64,000 nt of DNA from positions 124,001 to 188,000 of the forward strand of contig CAJNCV010000001.1 of the NCBI GenBank assembly GCA_905221385.1, given 5' to 3'. This document shows positions 36,367-44,999 of this stretch, in pieces. Positions within the stretch are counted from its first letter, which is position 1. Every line of letters starts with the position of its first letter. The stretch comes from a bacterium. Its GTDB lineage: Bacteria > Bacillota > Bacilli > Lactobacillales > Streptococcaceae. Position numbers and translations under genes: made by a program. The notes below the pieces were generated by a model. It worked only from the letters and a program-made list of their open reading frames with translations, did not search any database and was not told where the DNA came from.

Positions 36367-37050
36367 ATGTTTTCACCTACTAAATTAAAAGAAAAAAGAG
36401 AAAGCCAGGGCTTGTCTCAATCTCAACTTGCCTCTAGTTTGGGAATTAGTAGAGCTTCGTACTTTAATTGGGAATCAGGTAAAACAAAACCGAATCAAAA
36501 TAATCTAAGCAAATTGAGTGAGATTTTGAATGTAGACCCTCGATATTTTGAATCAGAGTATGAAATAGTAGAAACCTATCTCAAGCTAACTAAAAAGAAT
36601 CAAAAAGCAACACTTCATTATGCTACAGAACTGTTGAACAAACAGAATGCGAAGGTTGTAGAAATTCCTGAGCGTTTTGCTTATAAAGTTTACGAAAAAT
36701 TATCAGCTGGTACAGGAACAGCTTATTTTGATGATGGTAATTACGATACAGTTTATTTTAATCATCAATTTGATTATGACTTCGCATCATGGGTGTTTGG
36801 TAATTCAATGGAACCGACATATGAAAATGGTTCTGTAGCCCTTATTAAGCAAACGGGATTTGATTATGACGGGGCTATCTATGCCATAGATTGGGATGGT
36901 CAAACCTATATTAAGAAAGTGTATCGTGAAGAAAATGGGCTTCGTTTAGTTTCACTCAATCGGAACTATTCAGATAAGTTTGCGCCTTATGATGAGAATC
37001 CTCGCATTATAGGGAAAATAGTTGGGAACTTTATGCCTTTAGAGGACTAA
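36367..37050 (+). CDS. HTH-S24 autocleaving repressor
   Basis: 227 residues. An XRE helix-turn-helix lies at about 5-60 (LKEKRESQGLSQSQLASSLGISRASYFNWESG). An S24 peptidase domain has a probable cleavage site Ala114-Gly115 (LSAGTG), catalytic Ser147 in GNSMEPT and the catalytic Lys in YIKKVYRE (183/184). LexA/UmuD/HdiR-like proteins self-cleave when RecA is activated. It is 2 bases upstream of the Y-family polymerase gene. It probably represses this cassette, and possibly the element, until DNA damage. Confidence 0.85.
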   Translation: MFSPTKLKEKRESQGLSQSQLASSLGISRASYFNWESGKTKPNQNNLSKLSEILNVDPRYFESEYEIVETYLKLTKKNQKATLHYATELLNKQNAKVVEIPERFAYKVYEKLSAGTGTAYFDDGNYDTVYFNHQFDYDFASWVFGNSMEPTYENGSVALIKQTGFDYDGAIYAIDWDGQTYIKKVYREENGLRLVSLNRNYSDKFAPYDENPRIIGKIVGNFMPLED

Positions 37051-37052
37051 GT

Positions 37053-38468
37053 ATGAGTTGGTTTGATTATAGTCTCGAACCTAAAAGTGACATTGCCTTT
37101 ATTGATATGAAATCTTTTTACGCAAGCGTAGAATGTGTAGATAGAGGATTACACCCACTTAAGACTTCGCTTTGTGTTATGAGTCGTGCAGATAATTCTG
37201 CGGGTTTAATTCTTGCTTCCTCTCCTATGTTTAAAAAGGTCTTTGGAAAATCAAACGTTGGACGTTCCTATGATTTACCATTTGATGTAAAAACTAGGAA
37301 GTTCTCTTACTATAATGCTAAGAAGCAAGGTTTACCGACAACGATAGATTATGTTCGTTATATTGAGGAATGGGCAAAATCAACCGTGATTGTTCCTCCG
37401 AGAATGGATATTTATATAGCAGTCAATATGGAAATTCAAAAAATCTTTCAAGATTTTGCGGCACCAGGCGATATTTATCCTTACTCAATTGATGAAGGAT
37501 TTATTGATTTAACAAGTTCGTTAAATTATTTTGTGCCAGATAAAAGTATTAGTCGGAAAGATAAATTAGATATTATCTCGGCCACTATTCAAAAAAAGAT
37601 TTGGAGAAAAACAGGAATTTATTCAACGGTAGGTATGTCTAATGCCAATCCTTTATTAGCTAAGTTAGCACTAGATAATGAGGCTAAAAAAAATCCGACA
37701 ATGAGAGCTAATTGGTCCTATGAGGATGTAGAAAAGAAAGTATGGGCTATTCCTAAAATGACAGATTTCTGGGGAATTGGAAATCGAATGGAGAAGAGAT
37801 TACATAATCTAAGTATCTTTTCGATTAAAGAATTGGCACAGGCTAATCCAGACTTGATTAAAAAAGAGCTTGGGATTATGGGACTAGAGTTATGGTTTCA
37901 CGCTAATGGTATTGACGAAAGTAATGTTCATAAACCTTATAAGCCGAAGTCAAAAGGGATAGGGAACTCACAAGTTTTACCTAGAGATTATGTCAAACAA
38001 AGAGATATTGAAATTATACTTCGTGAAATGGCAGAACAAGTAGCGGTTAGATTGAGAAGAGCTGGTAAAAAAGCAACAGTAGTTTATATACACTTAGGTT
38101 ATTCGAAAGTGGAACAGAAACGATCTATTCATACTCAAATGAAGATTGAACCGACCAATCAAACAGCACTACTGACAAACTACGTTTTAAAGTTACTTCA
38201 CACTAAATATACTTCAGGGGCTATCAGGAATGTTGCAGTTAACTATTCTGGTTTAGTAGATGAATCCTTTGGATTGATTTCATTATTTGATGATATTGAG
38301 AAAATAGAAAAAGAAGAAAGACTCCAGTCCGCAATTGATGCTATTCGAACAGAATTTGGTTTTACTTCACTATTGAAAGGAAATGCTCTGGATCAGGCTT
38401 CTAGAACCATTTCTAGAAGCAAACTCATTGGTGGTCATTCAGCTGGAGGGTTAGATGGACTAAAATGA
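37053..38468 (+). CDS. Y-family (UmuC/DinB-like) DNA polymerase
   Basis: 471 residues. A translesion polymerase with the catalytic DMKSFYASVECVDRG near residue 18 and the second acidic motif YSIDEGFIDLT near 147. Helix-hairpin-helix region WGIGNRMEKRLHNLSIFSIKELAQANP and a little-finger domain complete it. It is of the mobile-element UV-resistance type and is coupled to the upstream S24 repressor and downstream YolD-like gene (4-base overlap). Mutagenic repair during or after transfer is a likely benefit. Confidence 0.9.
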   Translation: MSWFDYSLEPKSDIAFIDMKSFYASVECVDRGLHPLKTSLCVMSRADNSAGLILASSPMFKKVFGKSNVGRSYDLPFDVKTRKFSYYNAKKQGLPTTIDYVRYIEEWAKSTVIVPPRMDIYIAVNMEIQKIFQDFAAPGDIYPYSIDEGFIDLTSSLNYFVPDKSISRKDKLDIISATIQKKIWRKTGIYSTVGMSNANPLLAKLALDNEAKKNPTMRANWSYEDVEKKVWAIPKMTDFWGIGNRMEKRLHNLSIFSIKELAQANPDLIKKELGIMGLELWFHANGIDESNVHKPYKPKSKGIGNSQVLPRDYVKQRDIEIILREMAEQVAVRLRRAGKKATVVYIHLGYSKVEQKRSIHTQMKIEPTNQTALLTNYVLKLLHTKYTSGAIRNVAVNYSGLVDESFGLISLFDDIEKIEKEERLQSAIDAIRTEFGFTSLLKGNALDQASRTISRSKLIGGHSAGGLDGLK

Positions 38469-38830
38469 TGAATCGTTCTTATTTGCCTTTTGTGTCTGCA
38501 AGAGAGTATCAAGATCGTGGAATGGCTAAGTGGATGGGATTCTTTTTATCAGAGCATTCAAGTTCTCTTTGGGAAGAAAAAAATAAAGAAGATGTCTCAA
38601 TTACTTTATCAATGGAAGAGAAAGTTTTACTTGTTAGTCAGCTTTACACCAATGCATTCCCTGCAACGTTTGTTTGTAAGTTTTCCAATCAAAGAAAGGT
38701 AGTATCGGGTATTGTGAAAGAGATTGGAAAAGAGTTTATATCTATAAAATCAGACACTGGTTTTCTTCGATTAGAATGGTCAGATATACTCGATATCCAG
38801 ATAGAAGGTGAGGAATTACATGAATCGTAA
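38465..38830 (+). CDS. YolD-like protein
   Basis: 121 residues. The N-terminal part (YLPFVSAREYQDRGMAKWMGFFLSEH) and its position directly after a Y-family polymerase fit the YolD-like family, which accompanies UmuC-type polymerases and may act like UmuD. It overlaps the polymerase gene by 4 bases; ATG at 38465 or 38468 may serve as start. Confidence 0.75.
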   Translation: MMNRSYLPFVSAREYQDRGMAKWMGFFLSEHSSSLWEEKNKEDVSITLSMEEKVLLVSQLYTNAFPATFVCKFSNQRKVVSGIVKEIGKEFISIKSDTGFLRLEWSDILDIQIEGEELHES

Positions 38831-39110
38831 AGAATTATATGATGATAAATTGCAGCTGGACTATTTTTCTGATTCTTATTTAAGGTTTGAGTCAGATTTT
38901 TATAAGTATTCTGCTTTAGACATACCATTAACATTTATTACCGATGATATTTTACGTACAATGGCTATGTCTCAAAAACATTATTTTAAACTAAACAAAA
39001 GTAAATCTTTAGACTGTCGGGACCATTACTTTGTTTTTTCTATCAAGATGAATAAAGATAGTAGTGGGATTAGGCAGTATGAATATCAGAGACATTGCTT
39101 TAGTTTATGA
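38820..39110 (+). CDS. Small hypothetical protein ending the SOS-like cassette
   Basis: 97 residues from ATG 38820, preceded by AAGGTGAGG; a GTG in frame at 38808 overlaps that site. It overlaps the YolD-like gene by 11 bases. Soluble, Tyr/Asp/Lys-rich (DKLQLDYFSDSYLRFESDFYKY), no motif. Last gene of the core part before the cargo. Confidence 0.7.
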   Translation: MNRKELYDDKLQLDYFSDSYLRFESDFYKYSALDIPLTFITDDILRTMAMSQKHYFKLNKSKSLDCRDHYFVFSIKMNKDSSGIRQYEYQRHCFSL

Positions 39111-39426
39111 AAATTATTGAACAATTGAAAACAAAAATCAATAGATAAAATTAAAGATTAATAAAATAATTTTAATTGTGAAACAAGAAATATAGTAGTT
39201 GAATAAATAAATTAAAAAATATCACGACTGTTTTAATACTATAATTAAAAACTATATCATACTAATATTGACAACATCCAAAGAATGATAGGAGGTGATG
39301 AATTAACTATTTCGTTTGACATGATTATAAAGGAAAAATTAGGACTCCAAGTAATTCTATAACAATACTGGAGGCTGGGTAAAACTCAATTTAAAGAGAA
39401 AATGAAGTAAATCTTTCCACAAGAAT

Positions 39427-39469
39427 GCATATTATTAAGGTTTTAGATACCTGATAATATGCGTTTTTT
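39427..39469 (+). terminator. Terminator at the cargo junction
   Basis: GCATATTAT (39427-39435) pairs with ATAATATGC (39454-39462), with additional AGGT/ACCT pairing inside, then a run of six T. Confidence 0.8.
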
Positions 39470-39501
39470 GATTTTAAAGACTTTTTACCAATCGTTCTTT
39501 T

Positions 39502-39559
39502 TATGTGACTATTAGTCCGTCTCGCTCCGCTAGGTGTGAGACGGACTAATAGTCACATA
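39502..39559. repeat. 22-bp perfect inverted repeat
   Basis: The left arm (39502-39523, starting TATGTGACTATTAG) is exactly complementary to the right arm (39538-39559, ending CTAATAGTCACATA). The loop is a 14-base GC-rich stretch (39524-39537). No T run follows, so a simple terminator is unlikely. It might be a cruciform, a small structured transcript or a mobile-repeat remnant. Confidence 0.85.
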
Positions 39560-39568
39560 GTGAAAGCC

Positions 39569-39639
39569 AGCGTCTTAAGACGCTAGCTGGTAATCTGAAC
39601 TTATAGCTCTGGTACAGACCACCTGTTTGATGGGTGGTC
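39569..39639. repeat. Palindrome and hairpin next to the 22-bp repeat
   Basis: AGCGTCTTAAGACGCT (39569-39584) is a perfect 16-base palindrome flanked by CC and GG. GACCACC (39617-39623) pairs with GGTGGTC (39633-39639). With the preceding repeat this makes three stem-loops within 140 bases. Confidence 0.75.
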
Positions 39640-39837
39640 ATGATTTTAAATTATAATTAAAAGATTACGACTTTTATTAAATAGAATTTAGTGATATTTT
39701 AGAAGATTTTATCTTTGAAACAATGAAACTATTATCTCAAACTAGAAATGCTTGGAATATTAATGGTGTATAGTTTGGATATATAATTCATTAGATGATT
39801 GCGTTTTCAAAAATATTGTCTTTTGTTGTGTTATTTC

Positions 39838-39888
39838 TTGACAATTCAAATTTTAAAATATATTATAAAGATAATGACAGCGGTGTCA
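39838..39888 (+). promoter_or_regulatory. pfbA promoter with LacI-type operator
   Basis: TTGACA (39838-39843) and TATTAT (39861-39866) are 17 bases apart. The palindrome TGACAGCGGTGTCA (39875-39888) starts 8 bases after the -10, covering the transcription start. The same motif, with central CG, precedes two more cargo promoters. It is the likely operator of the LacI-family protein at 52047. Confidence 0.8.
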
Positions 39889-39950
39889 TTTTATCAATTT
39901 TAAGAAAAGTAATAATAAATTGTAAATAAATAAAAATATTGGAGGTCTTT

Positions 39951-42056
39951 ATGAAACACATTTTTCATAATGAAGTATTTAGCATTCGTAAATTGAAAGT
40001 TGGAACATGCTCAGTTTTATTGGCTATTTCAATTTTGGGAAGCCAAAGTATTTTAGCTGATGAAGTTGGCACTACTACACCACAGATTGATACAAAAGAG
40101 ATTTCTAATGTAACTACTAATGATTTAGGTTACTCTCAAAATATTTCTAATAATGATTCTATTGGAAGTGTCGATACTAATTCATCTACTAATAATTTAG
40201 ATAGTTTGTCAAGTGTTAATCGTGATAACTCTAAAGATACTATTCATTCTGATTCACAAGATAATAAAACAGTTGAATCTATAGAAAAATCTAATAATGA
40301 AAGTAAGAACAATAAAGAAGATATTGTAAATGATAGCACTATAAAAAAAGATTTTGAAAAAATTGCTTTAAATGTAAAAGATTATGGTGCAGTAGGCGAT
40401 GGGGTTAATGATGACCGACAAGCAATTCAGGATACAATAGATGCAGCTGCTAAAGGATTAGGTGGAGGGAAAGTATATTTTCCTGAGGGGACTTATTTAG
40501 TTAAAGAGATTGTCTTTTTGAGAAGTCATACACACCTAGAAGTACATGAAAAAGCTACCATATTAAATGGTATCAATATCAAAAATCATCCTTCTATTGT
40601 ATTCATGACAGGTTTATTTACGGATGATGGTGCGCAAGTAGAATGGGCCCCAACAGAAGATATTAGTTATTCTGGTGGTACTATTGATATGAACGGTGCT
40701 TTGAATGAAGAAGGAACTAAAGCAAAAAATCTACCACTTATAAATTCTTCAGGTGCATTTGCTATTGGGAATTCAAATAACGTAACTATAAAAAATGTAA
40801 CATTCAAGGATAGTTATCAAGGGCATGCTATTCAAATTGCAGGTTCGAAAAATGTATTAGTCGATAATTCTCGTTTTCTTGGTCAAGCTTTACCTAAAAC
40901 TATGAAAGATGGGCAAATTATAAGTAAGGAGAGTATTCAGATTGAACCATTAACTAGAAAAGGTTTTCCTTATGCTTTGAATGATGATGGGAAAAAATCT
41001 GAAAATGTTACTATTCAAAATTCATATTTTGGTAAAAGTGAAAAATCAGGTGAATTAGTAACTGCAATTGGGACACATTATCAAACTGCAACAACTGAAA
41101 ATCCTTCAAATATTAAAATTCTAAATAATCATTTTGATAATATGATGTATGCGGGCGTTCGCTTTACAGGATTTACTGATATTTTAATAAAAGGAAATAG
41201 GTTTGATAAGAAAACTAAAGAGGAAAGTGAACACTATCGTGAAAATGGTGCTGCTTTAGTTAATGCTTATAGTTATAAAAATGTTAAAGACGTATTAGAT
41301 CTGAATAAACATGTGACTATTACTGAAAATGTATTTAATATTGCTGATGCTAAAACAAAAGCAATACGTGTTGCAAAAGATAGTGCAGATTATCTTGGAA
41401 AAGTAACTGATATTACTGTAACAAAGAATATCATTCATAATAATTCGCAAAATACTGAACAGCCAAATATTGAATTATTAAGAGTCAGCAACAATTTGGT
41501 AGTATCTGATAATATCATCTCGGGAGGTAAAGACGGAATCGTAATTGAAGAATCCGCTGGAACTATCACTGTCCTAAATAATCAACTTTCCAATTTAACA
41601 GGAAATCATGTTTCTTTACTTAAAACTGATTTTAATGGGACCAGCTCAGACACAAATAATAGTGTCGGTGATTTTAATATTATAACTGAGAATGAAAGTT
41701 ATAAAATCTTTTCGCAAAATTCAGGTAATCACTCAGACAACCACTCAGATAAGCATGTAGAGGAAATAAAACCTGTAGCTGAAAACAAAAATAATTTAGC
41801 TAATAATTACTCAGTAAATAGTGTAGATGATAAAATTGAAAAATCAAATCATAATTCAGGTAATGTAGTAACAGGAGAAATTTCACAAAAACAATATGAC
41901 GTAACTAATGTTAGTGAAGTAGTTAAGACAAAAAATAATCAACATGCATTACCAAAAACTGGATTAAATAAAATGGTTGAGTTGCTTTTAACTATTATTG
42001 GAATTTGCCTTCTATTTGGACAATGGAGTTTAAAACGTCGTTATGAAGATAGATAG
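39951..42056 (+). CDS. pfbA: PfbA-like LPXTG surface protein with beta-helix
   Basis: 701 residues from ATG 39951 after GGAGG (the frame opens at a TTG four codons earlier). A YSIRK-type signal (FSIRKLKVGTCSVLL) is cleaved near residue 37. Residues about 40-140 are Asn/Ser/Asp-rich. A right-handed parallel beta-helix of pectate-lyase type follows at about 140-560 (VKDYGAVGDGVNDDRQAIQDTIDAA...). The sorting signal is LPKTG, a hydrophobic span and KRRYEDR. Pneumococcal PfbA of the same design binds plasmin(ogen), fibronectin and host glycans. The beta-helix cleft suggests carbohydrate binding or cleavage. It overlaps the phosphatase gene by 14 bases. Confidence 0.88.
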   Translation: MKHIFHNEVFSIRKLKVGTCSVLLAISILGSQSILADEVGTTTPQIDTKEISNVTTNDLGYSQNISNNDSIGSVDTNSSTNNLDSLSSVNRDNSKDTIHSDSQDNKTVESIEKSNNESKNNKEDIVNDSTIKKDFEKIALNVKDYGAVGDGVNDDRQAIQDTIDAAAKGLGGGKVYFPEGTYLVKEIVFLRSHTHLEVHEKATILNGINIKNHPSIVFMTGLFTDDGAQVEWAPTEDISYSGGTIDMNGALNEEGTKAKNLPLINSSGAFAIGNSNNVTIKNVTFKDSYQGHAIQIAGSKNVLVDNSRFLGQALPKTMKDGQIISKESIQIEPLTRKGFPYALNDDGKKSENVTIQNSYFGKSEKSGELVTAIGTHYQTATTENPSNIKILNNHFDNMMYAGVRFTGFTDILIKGNRFDKKTKEESEHYRENGAALVNAYSYKNVKDVLDLNKHVTITENVFNIADAKTKAIRVAKDSADYLGKVTDITVTKNIIHNNSQNTEQPNIELLRVSNNLVVSDNIISGGKDGIVIEESAGTITVLNNQLSNLTGNHVSLLKTDFNGTSSDTNNSVGDFNIITENESYKIFSQNSGNHSDNHSDKHVEEIKPVAENKNNLANNYSVNSVDDKIEKSNHNSGNVVTGEISQKQYDVTNVSEVVKTKNNQHALPKTGLNKMVELLLTIIGICLLFGQWSLKRRYEDR

Positions 42057-42774
42057 AATTTGCTCAATACAAGGTAGTGCTAAAGAGAACGAAGATAGCG
42101 TAGATTACAAAAATCAATATTTCTGGATTATAGATGGAGCAACAGATTTATTTAATTCAAAAGACTCTATAGGTTATTCAGTTTCGGAAGTATCTCATCT
42201 TATTTCTGAGTGTCTCAAGCAGTATTGTAACGATTCTTTATCATTGAAGAAAATTTTCGAGCTTGCTTTAGATGACGTTAGAAAAATAATAGAGATAGAT
42301 AAGTGTGAGTTTGATGATTATTACCAGTTACCAACTTTTGCCTTTATTTTTGCGAAATTATCTGGTTTAAAATTAGAATACATAATGATTGGCGATTGTG
42401 TTATGATAGTCAACAATCAAGTGATTACAGATCATAGAGTAGATTGTCTTTTTGAGCAAGGAAAATTTGCAATCAAATCTAATGATGAAGCTGATAAAAA
42501 GACTATATTACAAAATATTAGGAAGCTAGCTAATAAACCAGATGGATATTGGATAGGTTCACTAGACAAAAGTAGTATAAATCATGTTATCAATGGTAGT
42601 TTGGAAGTAACTAGTAATCATATTGTTTTAATGACTGATGGTTTTTACGATTTTTATACTCAAAATTCAGGCTACAATTTTGGAGAGTTAATTGAAATGA
42701 GAAAAGAATCTACAAATATTGATCCTATTTATGGTAAAAAAGATGATGCAAGTATTTTGATAATTGATGTTTAA
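42043..42774 (+). CDS. PP2C-family protein phosphatase
   Basis: 243 residues. Metal-binding motifs of PP2C/PPM phosphatases are present: KENEDS near residue 15, IIDGATD near 30, IGDC near 112, MTDGFYD near 197 and the final KDDASILI. No membrane segment or sensor domain. It overlaps the 3' end of pfbA by 14 bases, so it is co-translated with a surface adhesin, which is unusual. The substrate could be a phosphoprotein or, as in some members, a small phosphorylated metabolite; unknown. Confidence 0.8.
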   Translation: MKIDRICSIQGSAKENEDSVDYKNQYFWIIDGATDLFNSKDSIGYSVSEVSHLISECLKQYCNDSLSLKKIFELALDDVRKIIEIDKCEFDDYYQLPTFAFIFAKLSGLKLEYIMIGDCVMIVNNQVITDHRVDCLFEQGKFAIKSNDEADKKTILQNIRKLANKPDGYWIGSLDKSSINHVINGSLEVTSNHIVLMTDGFYDFYTQNSGYNFGELIEMRKESTNIDPIYGKKDDASILIIDV

Positions 42775-42795
42775 AATAATTTCATCATATGATGA

Positions 42796-42832
42796 ACTAT
42801 AAAGACAGTTATCTATACGAGTTCTTTATAGT
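42796..42832 (+). repeat. Hairpin between phosphatase and phoU-like genes
   Basis: ACTATAAAGA (42796-42805) pairs perfectly with TCTTTATAGT (42823-42832). No T run follows, so it looks like an mRNA processing or stability hairpin rather than a terminator. Confidence 0.6.
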
Positions 42833-42856
42833 GCAATTGATTATTGAGGTTAGATA

Positions 42857-43495
42857 ATGTTGAGAAAGCATTTTGACAATGAAATTATTGAGTTGTCTAA
42901 TAATCTAGAAGATATATGGATTTCTATAATAAAAAAATATGAAATTATATTTGATGACTTAACCGAAGTTCAAAAACAAAGTATTATAGATAATGATTTA
43001 GTTATTAATGAAGCAGTTGTTACAATAGATATGAAAGGTATTGAACTCATCTGTTTACAACATCCTGTTTCTGTTGATTTGAGAAGAATTATAACTATAG
43101 TAAAATTATCCACAGATATTGAACGTATTGGTGATCGAATCATTGAAATAGTTAAGAATTTAAAAAATATTCATACAATGCATGAATGGGGACCATTATT
43201 TTATGAAATGCTAAAAATACATTTTATTATAGGGGATCACTTAAAGAAAACTCTAACATGGTATAAGAATAGAAACTATGAACCTGACGTATATGACTAT
43301 AATAAAAAATGTAAGTTGATATCTGGTCTATGTCAAAAACTAGGAGACAAAGTAGTAGAGAACTTTCTTATTGAATTCTCAAATGTTGATGAAGCTATTG
43401 TATTTTTAGAAGTTATTAATATTCTTGATAAGATATCCCATACAACACAATCTATTTATAAATGGTTAGATTATCAGGAAATTGGAGTATTATAG
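42857..43495 (+). CDS. PhoU-domain protein
   Basis: 212 residues, all-helical, with the PhoU repeats: VTIDMKGIELICLQHPVSVDLRRIITIVKLSTDIERIGDRIIEI (about residues 55-100) carries the metal-binding D-x-x-R-x-G-D signature, and a less conserved second repeat follows. PhoU proteins restrain phosphate uptake or sense phosphate status. There is no Pst phosphate transporter beside it, so here it may regulate the cargo importer. AGGTTAG precedes the start; it lies 16 bases before galT. Confidence 0.82.
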   Translation: MLRKHFDNEIIELSNNLEDIWISIIKKYEIIFDDLTEVQKQSIIDNDLVINEAVVTIDMKGIELICLQHPVSVDLRRIITIVKLSTDIERIGDRIIEIVKNLKNIHTMHEWGPLFYEMLKIHFIIGDHLKKTLTWYKNRNYEPDVYDYNKKCKLISGLCQKLGDKVVENFLIEFSNVDEAIVFLEVINILDKISHTTQSIYKWLDYQEIGVL

Positions 43496-43511
43496 TTAAA
43501 GAGGAGTATAT

Positions 43512-44987
43512 ATGCAGACAATAGTAGATAATTTTGCTAATAAAATTATTGAATATGGAATTTATAAATCGATGGACCAAATATATATAAAAAATAGAAT
43601 ATTGGCTTTAATCGGTGAAGAAGGAACTGATAAGATTTCAAATGAGAGTGATCTTAAAAAATTAAAAGACAATTTAGTAGAAATAGCTTTAAAGAATGGT
43701 AAAATTGCTGATTTAGCTGAGGCAAAGGAATGTTTAGGTGCAGAGCTGATGAATTTTATCGTTCCATTACCAAGTCGCCTTAATGATATTTTTTGGAGTT
43801 CATATGATGTTTCGCCACAGGAAGCAGTTGAAGAGTTCTATCAGTTAAGTAAAGATAGCGACTATATTAAATTGTCAGCTATCGCTAAAAATATAGCTTT
43901 TCATACTGAAACTAATTATGGTTCACTTGAAATTACAATCAATTTATCAAAACCGGAAAAAGATCCGAAAACAATCGCGGCAGAGAAATTGGTAAAGTCA
44001 TCTAATTATCCAAAATGTTTACTTTGTATGGAAAATGAAGGTTATCAGGGGAGAATAAATTATCCAGCACGTGCAAATCATAGAATTATTCGGTTGGAAC
44101 TGGGAGACGAAGTATGGGGTTTCCAGTATTCCCCATACTCATATTTTAATGAGCATGCGATATTCTTGAATAGTCAACATGTACCAATGGCTATTACGTC
44201 CAAAACATTTGAACAATTATTGGAGATTGTTGATATTTTACCAGGGTATTTTGCTGGTTCAAATTCTGATCTTCCTATCTCAGGAGGTTCTATTCTTAGT
44301 CATAATCACTACCAGGGAGGAAAACATATTTTCCCAATGGAAAAAGCAAAATTTGAGAGAGAATTTCTTTTTAAAGACTTTGAGGATGTTAAAGCAGGTA
44401 TTGTAAAATGGCCGATGTCAGTGATTAGGCTACAAGGTGAAAATAAAAATCGTTTGGTAGAATTAGCTACTAAAATCCTAAATATCTGGAGAGAATATTC
44501 AGATTTAGAAGTAGACATCATTGCTAAGACTGAAGATATTCCACACCATACGGTGACTCCTATTGCTCGTAAAGTGGATGGAAGATATGAATTGGATATT
44601 GTTCTGAGAGATAACCATACTACTAAACAATACCCAGATGGTGTTTACCACCCTCATCAAGATGTACAACATATTAAAAAGGAAAATATTGGGTTAATCG
44701 AAGTGATGGGACTTGCGATTTTACCACCTCGTTTGAAAACAGAGTTAGAAGAAGTTGAGAAATATCTTTTAGGAAAAGATAACGCAATTGCTGATTATCA
44801 TTTAGAATGGGCCGTTCAATTGAAAGAAAAATATCCTGGACTTAAAGAGGAGGAGGTTCATAGCGTAGTTCAACATGAAGTAGGGCAAGTATTTGCGAGA
44901 GTTCTCGAAGATGCAGGTGTTTATAAGAATACTCAAACCGGACATGAAGCATTTATGAGATTTGTTAAATCGGTTGGAATTAATTAG
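43512..44987 (+). CDS. galT: Galactose-1-phosphate uridylyltransferase (type II)
   Basis: 491 residues, the length of the Firmicute GalT family. Converts galactose-1-phosphate and UDP-glucose to UDP-galactose and glucose-1-phosphate. The conserved [23 protein letters not shown] and [16 protein letters not shown] blocks mark this family. AGAGGAG precedes the start, and it is 12 bases upstream of galE. There is no galactokinase gene nearby, so the galactose-1-phosphate must come from the chromosomal GalK or from another reaction. Confidence 0.93.
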   Translation: MQTIVDNFANKIIEYGIYKSMDQIYIKNRILALIGEEGTDKISNESDLKKLKDNLVEIALKNGKIADLAEAKECLGAELMNFIVPLPSRLNDIFWSSYDVSPQEAVEEFYQLSKDSDYIKLSAIAKNIAFHTETNYGSLEITINLSKPEKDPKTIAAEKLVKSSNYPKCLLCMENEGYQGRINYPARANHRIIRLELGDEVWGFQYSPYSYFNEHAIFLNSQHVPMAITSKTFEQLLEIVDILPGYFAGSNSDLPISGGSILSHNHYQGGKHIFPMEKAKFEREFLFKDFEDVKAGIVKWPMSVIRLQGENKNRLVELATKILNIWREYSDLEVDIIAKTEDIPHHTVTPIARKVDGRYELDIVLRDNHTTKQYPDGVYHPHQDVQHIKKENIGLIEVMGLAILPPRLKTELEEVEKYLLGKDNAIADYHLEWAVQLKEKYPGLKEEEVHSVVQHEVGQVFARVLEDAGVYKNTQTGHEAFMRFVKSVGIN

Positions 44988-44999
44988 GAGGAAGTAAAA

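Larger units (their letters stand above)
39111..39837. other. Non-coding junction between ICE core and cargo
   Basis: About 730 bases without a convincing gene, AT-rich. A strong AGGAGGTGATG ribosome-binding-like motif at 39290-39300 is followed by ATG-AAT-TAA, and frames around it are broken, suggesting a gene remnant. From 39427 on it holds a terminator and three hairpins in tandem, listed separately. This is the left boundary of the acquired cargo. Confidence 0.6.

Noticed and set aside
39290..39420. Possible pheromone or modified-peptide gene behind AGGAGGTGATG
   Set aside because: The ATG is followed by a stop after one codon and no intact short peptide with leader features is present.
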